NCBI GenBank assembly: GCA_030152585.1
Contig: JASLJC010000033.1
Span: 1-10,941, forward strand
Direction of reading: 5' to 3'
Origin: Savagea sp.
Lineage (GTDB): Bacteria > Bacillota > Bacilli > Bacillales_A > Planococcaceae
Length of the DNA: 10,941 bases
Positions within the stretch are counted from its first letter, which is position 1. Every line of letters begins with the position of its first letter. The position numbers and the translations under genes were made by a program. The notes beneath the pieces are model-generated. The model searched no databases, was not told the DNA's origin, and worked only from the letters and a program-made list of their open reading frames with translations. Of the stretch, positions 1-5,187 are shown piece after piece.

Positions 1-417
1 TCGCACGTATTCGGGGAGTCCGAGTAATTCGATGAGTTCGTGTGCTCTTTTTCGTGCTTCTCGTTCTGACACTCCGAAATTCATCGGCCCGAACATAATA
101 TCTTTTTCAACCGTTTCTTCAAATAATTGGTGTTCTGGAAATTGAAAGACGATGCCGACTTCTCTCCGAATATGTTGTAACGTTTTGCCTTTCGTTTTCG
201 CATGAACTTCCGTCTCTCCAATCCGAACGATACCGTTTGTCGGACGAAGGAGACCATTTAGATGAAGTAACATCGTCGATTTTCCTGATCCAGTATGGCC
301 GATCAGCGCTGTAAATTTTTTCGATGGAATTGTTACGTTCACATCGTGGAGCGCACTTTTTTCAAACGGTGTGCCTGCTGAATATTTATAATCTACTCCT
401 TGAAATACGATGTCCAT
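1..417 (-). CDS. ecfA2: Energy-coupling factor transporter ATPase EcfA2, N-terminal 139 codons (runs off left edge)
   Basis: One of the two cytoplasmic ATPases of an ECF-type vitamin/metal importer; it pairs with EcfA1 and binds the membrane protein EcfT. The visible 139 residues start MDIVFQGVDY and hold the Walker A motif GHTGSGKST (residues 40-48) and the Q-loop FQFPEHQLFE (91-100). That Q-loop form is typical of EcfA2, against FQNPDNQ in EcfA1. About half of the usual ~285-residue protein is seen; signature motif, Walker B and H-loop lie outside the window. The start ATG is inside the end of ecfA1 (25-nt overlap), with GGTGG seven bases upstream, which suggests translational coupling. By Bacillales gene order, ecfT and truA would be expected next, but they are not visible. 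Confidence 0.95.
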   Translation of the reverse strand, partial: MDIVFQGVDYKYSAGTPFEKSALHDVNVTIPSKKFTALIGHTGSGKSTMLLHLNGLLRPTNGIVRIGETEVHAKTKGKTLQHIRREVGIVFQFPEHQLFEETVEKDIMFGPMNFGVSEREARKRAHELIELLGLPEYVR

Positions 418-1250
418 AACGTTTCCACCAACTTTTCTTCTGTCATTTGTTCTTCAAGCGCTACGCCTTCTCGTTGTAAAAATTTTGAGACGATGAGCGA
501 AAAAGGTAAATCGAGTCCGATTTGCTCGAGTTGTTGTTGATTTGAAAAAATTTGTTCCGGTGTGCCAACGGCTAACATTTCGCCACCGTTCATGACGATG
601 ACACGATCGGCGAGTAATACTTCTTCCAAATCGTGCGTAATCGACATAACGGTTAAATCGATATCTTTCCGTAGACGTGACACCGTTTCGATAACTTCAA
701 TACGTCCTTGCGGGTCTAACATCGATGTCGCTTCATCGAGTATGAGCAACTCTGGATGTAACGCAATCGCCCCAGCAATCGCCACGCGTTGCTTTTGCCC
801 TCCTGATAAATGGTGCGGCTCATGGTCGAGAAACTGCTCCATCTGTACGCGCTTTAATGATTCGATTACACGTTCTCTCATCTTTTCATAGGGGACGCCT
901 TGATTTTCTAACGAAAACGCGACATCATCTTGGACGGTCGACCCAACAAATTGGTTGTCGGGGTTTTGAAAAACGATGCCAAGCCGTGCACGCAGCTCCC
1001 ACAAATTCTCTTCTGTTAACACTTCACCAAATAATGATATCGTGCCCTCATCTGGATACAATAAGCCAATCAACTGTTTCGCTAACGTCGATTTTCCTGA
1101 ACCGTTATGACCGACAATGGCAATCCATTCGCCACGATAGACGTCGAATGAGACGTTCTGAATCGCAGGTCGATTCACTTTCTTCTCTTCGTCGTCAAAT
1201 GATGAATAACGGAATGTAATTTGATCGACGGATACGATCGGTGATGACAT
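393..1250 (-). CDS. ecfA1: Energy-coupling factor transporter ATPase EcfA1
   Basis: First ATPase of the ECF vitamin-importer module, 285 residues, cytoplasmic, expected to form a heterodimer with EcfA2 that powers shared substrate-binding S components. Complete ABC motif set: Walker A GHNGSGKST (47-55), Q-loop FQNPDNQ (94-100), signature LSGGQ (148-152), Walker B LLILDE (168-173) and H-loop His206. The chosen start, MSSPIVSV, has GGAGG six bases upstream. An ATG two codons earlier abuts the Shine-Dalgarno. The frame stays open back to an ATG at 1337, but that one has no ribosome binding site and would run through a leader hairpin. It is separated from rplQ by 352 nt with a terminator, a candidate promoter and structured RNA, so it is probably transcribed and regulated apart from the ribosomal genes. 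Confidence 0.96.
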   Translation of the reverse strand: MSSPIVSVDQITFRYSSFDDEEKKVNRPAIQNVSFDVYRGEWIAIVGHNGSGKSTLAKQLIGLLYPDEGTISLFGEVLTEENLWELRARLGIVFQNPDNQFVGSTVQDDVAFSLENQGVPYEKMRERVIESLKRVQMEQFLDHEPHHLSGGQKQRVAIAGAIALHPELLILDEATSMLDPQGRIEVIETVSRLRKDIDLTVMSITHDLEEVLLADRVIVMNGGEMLAVGTPEQIFSNQQQLEQIGLDLPFSLIVSKFLQREGVALEEQMTEEKLVETLWTSYFKE

Positions 1251-1290
1251 AGGCATCCTCCTCTTCTTTTCTATTCTGTTCTTATTACGT

Positions 1291-1344
1291 GTACAACGCA
1301 ATCGGATCGATAAAATCGATTTTACCGATTCGATCATTTTGTAC
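1291..1344 (-). promoter_or_regulatory. Long interrupted hairpin in the ecfA1 5' leader
   Basis: On the minus strand three 6-bp perfect stems are nested: an outer GTACAA/TTGTAC (1339-1344 with 1291-1296), a middle AATCGG/CCGATT (1325-1330 with 1300-1305) and an inner ATCGAT/ATCGAT closed by a 3-nt loop (1315-1320 with 1306-1311). An 8/3-nt internal loop separates outer from middle, and a 4-nt bulge separates middle from inner. It ends about 40 nt before the ecfA1 start. No U-tract follows, so it is not an intrinsic terminator. It could protect the mRNA 5' region, bind a protein or belong to the larger leader structure; the role is unknown. Confidence 0.5.
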
Positions 1345-1397
1345 GTATCGTTAGTTTATCATTTTCTCGAAGCGGCGGACAGTTTATTTTTTTATAC

Positions 1398-1431
1398 AAA
1401 AAAGCGCGCATCTCATCCTTGAAATGCGCAC
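1398..1431 (-). terminator. Candidate conditional intrinsic terminator in the ecfA1 leader
   Basis: Minus-strand GTGCGCAT pairs with ATGCGCGC (8 bp including one G-T wobble) around a 12-nt loop and is followed directly by TTTTTT. It lies about 150 nt upstream of ecfA1. Part of its 3' arm and all of its loop on the 3' side are also used by the 11-bp helix of the larger leader fold, so termination is probably conditional rather than constitutive. Confidence 0.55.
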
Positions 1432-1476
1432 AATGCGTCCTTTGCCAAAGTCTCTCCGGCAAAGCGGATGAGATGC
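1398..1476 (-). promoter_or_regulatory. Candidate transcription attenuator / riboswitch-like leader RNA of ecfA1A2
   Basis: Read on the minus strand, GCATCTCATCC (1476-1466) is perfectly complementary to GGATGAGATGC (1418-1408). This 11-bp helix encloses two hairpins: CTTTGCC/GGCAAAG (1464-1440, 11-nt loop) and CGCA/TGCG (1437-1427). That makes a three-way-junction-like fold. The 3' strand of the closing helix overlaps the loop and 3' arm of an alternative hairpin (1431-1404) that abuts six U, and the second inner hairpin uses the 5' arm of that same hairpin. Mutually exclusive folds are the hallmark of attenuation. I recognise no known ligand class: there is no T-box, FMN, TPP, SAM or cobalamin consensus. 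A family called L17 downstream element is known 3' of rplQ in other Firmicutes; whether this is related cannot be judged here. Confidence 0.55.
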
Positions 1477-1530
1477 AGAGCTAGACCAGTCGTCAACCTG
1501 TTGACCAATCGTAACGCTCAAGCTTTTTAA

Positions 1531-1559
1531 ATTTTAAATCAATTGAAAAGATATGAAAA
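1531..1559 (-). promoter_or_regulatory. Candidate sigma-A promoter for ecfA1A2
   Basis: Minus strand: TTTTCA (1559-1554, four of six matches to TTGACA), a 17-nt spacer, then TAAAAT (1536-1531, five of six matches to TATAAT). Transcription would start near 1524 and read through the whole leader. The -35 box overlaps the U-tract of the rplQ terminator. Neighbouring sequence is AT-rich, so a chance match is possible. Confidence 0.4.
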
Positions 1560-1594
1560 AAGGGTGTGTCTGCACTTATTACGACAGGCACACC
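1556..1594 (-). terminator. Intrinsic terminator after rplQ
   Basis: Minus strand: GGTGTG, one mismatch, CTG, a 12-nt loop, CAG and CACACC, giving nine base pairs with a single mismatch, then C and six T. It begins 8 nt after the rplQ stop codon and should end the alpha-operon transcript. On the plus strand no T-run follows, so it acts in one direction only. Confidence 0.85.
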
Positions 1595-1602
1595 ACAATT
1601 TC

Positions 1603-1983
1603 TTACACGAGTTCGATTACGACTGTTGGTGCTGCGTCTCCGCGACGTGGTCCCACTTTCATAATACGAGTGTATCCACCTTGACGGTCTGCATAGCGTG
1701 GTCCTAAGTCGTCGAAAAGCTTTTGAAGTGCGAACACTTCTGTTTCGTTACCTTCTTCATCCGTTTTCACTGCTGTTTGGCGGCGGATGAATTGTTGTGC
1801 TTGACGGCGTGCATGTAAGTCTCCACGTTTACCAAGAGTAATCATTTTTTCAACTACTGAGCGTAAGTCTTTCGCACGCGCTTCTGTCGTTTCGATGCGC
1901 TCATGTACGATAAGTTGTGTCGCTAAGTCGCGAAGTAATGCTTTACGTTGTGACGATGTACGTCCTAATTTGCGTTTTGCCAT
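1603..1983 (-). CDS. rplQ: 50S ribosomal protein L17 (bL17)
   Basis: Structural protein of the large subunit, 126 residues, last gene of the alpha operon. The N-terminus MAKRKLGRTSSQRKALLRD and the core RSVVEKMITLGKRGDLHARR are strongly bL17-like, as is the end GGYTRIMKVGPRRGD...IELV. It is a few residues longer than the roughly 120-residue Bacillus protein, as I remember it, because of a charged segment at about residues 70-83 (VKTDEEGNETEVF). The start ATG has GGAGG upstream, 35 nt after rpoA. An intrinsic terminator follows at once. Confidence 0.98.
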   Translation of the reverse strand: MAKRKLGRTSSQRKALLRDLATQLIVHERIETTEARAKDLRSVVEKMITLGKRGDLHARRQAQQFIRRQTAVKTDEEGNETEVFALQKLFDDLGPRYADRQGGYTRIMKVGPRRGDAAPTVVIELV

Positions 1984-2018
1984 TGTACTTGTCCCTCCTT
2001 CATTCTTTTCAGCTCTTA

Positions 2019-2963
2019 CTATTCTTCAGAACGTAATTCGAGATTTAACTCGTCGAGCTTGTTTTTCACTTCTGCTAAAGATTTCTTACCTAAGTTTCGT
2101 ACTTTCATCATTTCTGCTTCTGTTTTGTTCGTAAGCTCGTGTACTGTATTAATACCCGCACGCTTTAAGCAGTTGTATGAACGAACAGAGAGATCTAACT
2201 CTTCAATCGTCATTTCAAGTACTTTTTCTGTTTCATCTTCTTCTTTTTCGACCATAATTTCAGCTTCTTGTGCTTCATCGGTCATATTGACAAAGATATT
2301 TAAATGCTCTGTTAAAATTTTCGCACCGAGTGAAACAGCCTCTTTCGGACCGATGCTACCATCTGTCCAAATATCAAGTGTTAACTTGTCATAGTTAGTA
2401 CTTTGACCAACTCGCGTGTTTTCAACTTGATAGTTCACGCGTGAAACTGGAGTGTAAATAGAGTCAATCGGAATAACACCAATTGCTAAGTCTTCACGTT
2501 TGTTTTCATCCGATGTCGCATAGCCTCGTCCACGGACTGCATACATACGCATACGTAAGTGTGCATTTTTTCCTAATGTGGCAATCGGAAGATCCGGGTT
2601 TAAAATTTCAACGTCGCTATCGTGCATAATATCTGCAGCTGTTACGACACCTTCACCCTTTACGTCGATTTCGAGAACTTTTTCATCTTCTGAGTAGATT
2701 TTAAGCGCAAGTTGTTTAATATTTAAAACAATCGTCGCTACATCTTCTACGACACCTTCAACTGTTGAAAATTCATGAAGAACTCCATCAATTTGAATCG
2801 ATGTCACAGCAGCTCCTGGCAATGAAGAAAGAAGGACGCGGCGTAAAGAATTCCCTAACGTATTCCCATACCCACGCTCTAGCGGTTCGATGACAAATTT
2901 GCCGAACGAATGATCTTCGCTGAGCTCAACTGTTTCAATTTTTGGCTTTTCAATTTCGATCAT
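2019..2963 (-). CDS. rpoA: DNA-directed RNA polymerase subunit alpha
   Basis: Alpha subunit of RNA polymerase, 314 residues. The N-terminal domain (about 1-230) dimerises and assembles beta and beta'; it shows PLERGYGNTLGNSLRRVLL (27-45). An acidic linker (about 238-248) leads to the C-terminal domain (about 250-310), which contains SVRSYNCLKRAGI (259-271) and a helix-hairpin-helix ending in VRNLGKKSL, used for UP-element DNA and activator contacts. Two ATGs are adjacent (2966 and 2963); the second is seven bases from GGAGG and gives the family N-terminus MIEIEKPK. A 109-nt spacer with several hairpins separates it from rpsK. rpsD is absent here, as in Bacillus. Confidence 0.98.
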   Translation of the reverse strand: MIEIEKPKIETVELSEDHSFGKFVIEPLERGYGNTLGNSLRRVLLSSLPGAAVTSIQIDGVLHEFSTVEGVVEDVATIVLNIKQLALKIYSEDEKVLEIDVKGEGVVTAADIMHDSDVEILNPDLPIATLGKNAHLRMRMYAVRGRGYATSDENKREDLAIGVIPIDSIYTPVSRVNYQVENTRVGQSTNYDKLTLDIWTDGSIGPKEAVSLGAKILTEHLNIFVNMTDEAQEAEIMVEKEEDETEKVLEMTIEELDLSVRSYNCLKRAGINTVHELTNKTEAEMMKVRNLGKKSLAEVKNKLDELNLELRSEE

Positions 2964-2983
2964 CATTTACCCTCCTTCAAAAC

Positions 2984-3070
2984 GTGTTTAGTATAATTCG
3001 TTCCACATTGACATTGCGTTAAACACAATAGCGCGTCACATTTGACGCGATTCATCAAGTGTAAAACTTG
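2984..3070 (-). promoter_or_regulatory. Hairpin-rich rpsK-rpoA spacer
   Basis: On the minus strand three paired elements follow one another. CAAGT/ACTTG (3070-3056, 5 bp) starts just after the rpsK stop. CGCGTCA/TGACGCG (3049-3032) is a perfect 7-bp stem with a 4-nt loop and no U-tract. GTGTTTA/TAAACAC (3026-2984) is a perfect 7-bp pairing enclosing 29 nt and ending just before the rpoA Shine-Dalgarno. A TATACT box lies inside that last loop but has no convincing -35. The spacer may process or stabilise mRNA, or regulate rpoA translation; the function is unknown. Confidence 0.45.
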
Positions 3071-3072
3071 CA

Positions 3073-3462
3073 TTATACGCGACGACGCTTCGGTGGACGG
3101 CATCCGTTATGTGGAATTGGTGTTACGTCACGGATTGCTGTGACTTCAAGACCTGCTGCTTGGAGTGAACGGATAGCCGCTTCACGACCAGCTCCTGGTC
3201 CTTTTACAGTAACTTCAATTGTTTTCATGCCATGTTCTAAAGCAACTTGTGCAGCTGTTTCAGCAGCCATTTGTGCAGCGAAAGGTGTAGATTTACGTGA
3301 TCCTTTGAAACCTAACGCACCTGCGCTTGACCATGAAATTGCATTACCATGTGTGTCTGTAATCGTTACAATCGTGTTGTTGAATGTTGAACGGATATGT
3401 CCGATACCAGCTTCAACTTTACGCATTTGGCGACGACGACGTGGTTGTTGTTTACGTACCAT
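3073..3462 (-). CDS. rpsK: 30S ribosomal protein S11 (uS11)
   Basis: Small-subunit platform protein of 129 residues that lines the mRNA exit region with S7 and S18. Family features: basic N-terminal tail RKQQPRRRR, the stretch IRSTFNNTIVTITD (23-36), SSAGALGFKGSRKSTPFAAQ, and the conserved C-terminal PHNGCRPPKRRRV. The Asn-Gly pair there is the known isoaspartate site in other bacteria. The full family length is present. It lies 23 nt after rpsM with GGAGG ten bases before ATG, and 109 nt before rpoA. Confidence 0.98.
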   Translation of the reverse strand: MVRKQQPRRRRQMRKVEAGIGHIRSTFNNTIVTITDTHGNAISWSSAGALGFKGSRKSTPFAAQMAAETAAQVALEHGMKTIEVTVKGPGAGREAAIRSLQAAGLEVTAIRDVTPIPHNGCRPPKRRRV

Positions 3463-3485
3463 TAGTTATTTCCCTCCTTCAAAAA

Positions 3486-3839
3486 TTAGTGAATTGAACG
3501 CTTCGGTCCTTTACGTGTACGAGCGTTGTTTTTCGTTTTTTGTCCACGAACGGGTAAGTTACGGCGGTGACGCATGCCTCGGTAACTACCGATTTCTTTA
3601 AGACGTTTAATATCGAATGAAACTTCACGACGAAGGTCACCTTCGATTTTTAAACCGTCGATTACTTGACGAATATCATCGAGTTGCTCATCTGATAATT
3701 CGTTCACGCGAGTATTTGGATCTACTCCTGCTTCAGCTAAAACTTTTTGTGCTGTTGTTTTTCCAATACCGTAGATGTACGTTAATGAAATGACAACGCG
3801 TTTTTCACGCGGAATGTCGACTCCTGCAATACGTGCCAT
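3486..3839 (-). CDS. rpsM: 30S ribosomal protein S13 (uS13)
   Basis: Small-subunit head protein, 117 residues, contacting P-site tRNA and forming bridges to L5. MARIAGVDIPREKRVVISLT (1-20), GIGKTTA and the tail GSYRGMRHRRNLPVRGQKTK are diagnostic. An in-frame GTG four codons upstream is part of the Shine-Dalgarno (GGAGGTG), so the ATG giving MARIAG is the start. The protein ends RKGPKRSIH, about four residues short of the usual Bacillus tail, which continues into a few lysines that in known ribosomes reach the P-site tRNA. First ribosomal protein of the alpha block. Confidence 0.97.
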   Translation of the reverse strand: MARIAGVDIPREKRVVISLTYIYGIGKTTAQKVLAEAGVDPNTRVNELSDEQLDDIRQVIDGLKIEGDLRREVSFDIKRLKEIGSYRGMRHRRNLPVRGQKTKNNARTRKGPKRSIH

Positions 3840-3862
3840 GTGTCCATGCACCTCCTTTTATA

Positions 3863-3976
3863 TTATCCTTGACGTTGCTTATGTTTCGGGTTTTCACAAA
3901 TTACCATAACGCGACCGCGACGACGAATGACTTTACATTTCTCGCAGATCGGTTTAACTGATGGTCTAACTTTCAT
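3863..3976 (-). CDS. rpmJ: 50S ribosomal protein L36 (bL36), zinc-binding form
   Basis: Smallest large-subunit protein, 37 residues, translated directly from the sequence: MKVRPSVKPICEKC at the N-terminus and a C-terminus KHKQRQG. Cys11, Cys14, Cys27 and His32 form the CCCH zinc ribbon, so this is the zinc-containing form. It lies between infA (36 nt) and rpsM (23 nt), the standard position, with an AAGGAGG motif upstream of the ATG. It stabilises 23S rRNA near the peptidyl-transferase region according to family knowledge. Confidence 0.98.
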   Translation of the reverse strand: MKVRPSVKPICEKCKVIRRRGRVMVICENPKHKQRQG

Positions 3977-4012
3977 CGATGTAACCTCCTTAGTAGTCCG
4001 GAGTGCAAAAGT

Positions 4013-4231
4013 TTATTTAAAACGGTATGTGATTCGACCACGTGTCAAATCGTATGGTGAAAGCTCTACCGTTACTTTATCACCTGGTAAAATACGAATA
4101 TAGTGCATACGGATCTTTCCAGATACGTGCGCAAGTACTTCGTGACCATTTTCTAACTCCACGCGGAAGTTAGCATTCGGTAACGCTTCAACAATCGTTC
4201 CTTCTACTTCAATTGCTTCTTCTTTAGCCAT
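4013..4231 (-). CDS. infA: Translation initiation factor IF-1
   Basis: 72-residue S1-like OB-fold factor that binds the 30S A site during initiation together with IF-2 and IF-3. The whole family pattern is visible: MAKEEAIEVEGTIVEALPN, FRVELENGHEVLAHVSGK and GDKVTVELSPYDLTRGRI, ending ITYRFK. It starts with an ATG preceded by AAGGAGG. It follows adk after an unusually long 269-nt gap that lacks map, so it may have its own upstream signal, although no convincing promoter was found. Confidence 0.98.
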   Translation of the reverse strand: MAKEEAIEVEGTIVEALPNANFRVELENGHEVLAHVSGKIRMHYIRILPGDKVTVELSPYDLTRGRITYRFK

Positions 4232-4500
4232 TTCTTCTTGTCCTCCTTCAATCGTTAATAAAGGTATCTCGAGCGGCGGCAGTTTGTCGCCTTCAAAGCT
4301 TCCTTACTATACATGTCCGGATTCCATGAGTAACGGCATAAGATGTTCAATTCCATCCTCAGACGATTTCTCATCTATATGAATGTCCATTTCGTATGGA
4401 GAAGTCATTGAAGGTTATTGCAGCTTCACATGAACCGTCTTGCTCCGATACCGGGCACCATATGCTTTTGCAGCTCGTTATCCTGTAGCGAATGCAACTA
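4232..4500 (-). other. 269-nt adk-infA gap without a recognisable gene; map is missing here
   Basis: In Bacillus this position holds map (methionine aminopeptidase) and a small KOW-protein gene. Here all frames of both strands are broken by stops and no ORF with a Shine-Dalgarno is seen. Directly after adk the minus-strand frame starting at 4497 reads LHSLQDNELQKHMVPGIGA before a stop. It loosely resembles the Map segment EELKKHIKPGI, so it may be a decayed remnant, but it is short. Other items seen: a 6-bp hairpin with a bulged A (4441-4457), a 5-bp hairpin (4386-4400), two copies of AGCTGCAA 50 nt apart, and a TATAGT box (4311-4306) lacking a -35. Confidence 0.6.
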
Positions 4501-5148
4501 TTATTTATTTTGTAACACAGCTTCTACTTCTGCAAATACTGCATCAATGTCTTGCTGTCCGTTAACATTCGTGAGAACCCCTTGGTTTTTATAAAACGCA
4601 AGTAATGGTTCTGACTGCTTCATATTTACTTCCAGACGATTCGTTACCGTCTCTGGGTTGTCATCCTCACGTTGGTAAAGAGCTGCTCCATCTTTGTCAC
4701 AGCGATCTTCAACTTTCGGTGGATTAAATTGTAAGTGGTAAGAAGTACCACATTGTGTACAAATACGACGACCCGTTAAGCGAGAGATTAACTCTTCTTT
4801 TTGCACGTCAATGTTAATTACGTGCTCGACTTTTTTGTCTAAATCTGCAAGTAGTTCGTTAAGTGCTTCAGCTTGTGGCACTGTACGTGGGAAACCGTCT
4901 AAAAGGAATCCTTCATTACAGTCTGGTTGCGCTAAACGTTCGCGCACAATTCCAATCGTTACTTCGTCTGGAACGAGTGCACCTTTGTCCATATAAGACT
5001 TCGCTTGCTTGCCGAGTTCCGTGCCTTCACTGATTGCTGCACGGAACATATCGCCTGTAGAAATATGAGGGATGTCGTACTTTTTAACAATTTCGTCTGC
5101 TTGGGTACCTTTACCAGCACCTGGTAAACCCATTAATACGATATTCAT
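4501..5148 (-). CDS. adk: Adenylate kinase, zinc-lid type
   Basis: Cytoplasmic nucleoside-monophosphate kinase converting ATP + AMP to two ADP; 215 residues. P-loop GLPGAGKGT (7-15), AMP-binding ISTGDMFRA (29-37), FLLDGFPRT (81-89), and LID domain about 125-162. The LID carries Cys130, Cys133, Cys150 and Asp153, the structural zinc set of Bacillus enzymes. The start gives MNIVLMGLPG; the upstream in-frame ATGs (MRMVKR) add a non-family extension, and GGTGA lies five bases before the chosen ATG. It follows secY by 39 nt. Downstream the usual map is absent. Confidence 0.97.
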   Translation of the reverse strand: MNIVLMGLPGAGKGTQADEIVKKYDIPHISTGDMFRAAISEGTELGKQAKSYMDKGALVPDEVTIGIVRERLAQPDCNEGFLLDGFPRTVPQAEALNELLADLDKKVEHVINIDVQKEELISRLTGRRICTQCGTSYHLQFNPPKVEDRCDKDGAALYQREDDNPETVTNRLEVNMKQSEPLLAFYKNQGVLTNVNGQQDIDAVFAEVEAVLQNK

Positions 5149-5170
5149 ACGTTTCACCATCCTCATTGTT

Positions 5171-5185
5171 TCCGCAAAATGCGGA
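5171..5185 (-). promoter_or_regulatory. Small perfect hairpin between secY and adk
   Basis: Minus strand TCCGCA, loop TTT, TGCGGA: a 6-bp perfect stem filling much of the 39-nt secY-adk gap, two bases after the secY stop codon and about 22 nt before the adk start. No U-tract follows, so it is not a terminator. It may influence adk translation or mRNA processing. Confidence 0.35.
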
Positions 5186-5187
5186 TA

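Noticed and set aside
562..1219. Open frames on the plus strand opposite ecfA1
   Set aside because: They lie antisense to a strongly conserved ABC ATPase, have no Shine-Dalgarno and no recognisable domain; they are shadows of the real gene. The same holds for all other plus-strand frames of the window.
1251..1337. N-terminal extension of EcfA1 starting at an ATG at 1337
   Set aside because: No ribosome binding site, the extension is Arg/Lys-rich with no family counterpart and coincides with a leader hairpin; the ATG at 1250 has GGAGG six bases away.
1398..1524. T-box or another named riboswitch in the ecfA1 leader
   Set aside because: No T-box sequence, and no core consensus of FMN, TPP, SAM, cobalamin, lysine, purine, fluoride or THF riboswitches could be found by eye; only the generic attenuator layout is supported.
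3009..3014. Perfect TTGACA on the plus strand in the rpsK-rpoA spacer
   Set aside because: No -10 box at the right distance and no plus-strand gene downstream.
4306..4335. Promoter for infA with TATAGT as -10
   Set aside because: No acceptable -35 hexamer at 16-18 nt; the -10 alone is weak evidence.
4303..4410. A 33-codon open frame (MTSPYEMDIHID...) on the minus strand in the adk-infA gap
   Set aside because: No Shine-Dalgarno, no resemblance to a known protein, and too short to support from one sequence; it ends just before the infA leader.
4418..4475. Two copies of TTGCAGCT 50 nt apart in the adk-infA gap
   Set aside because: Only 8 nt each, with no paired structure or matching context; likely chance.
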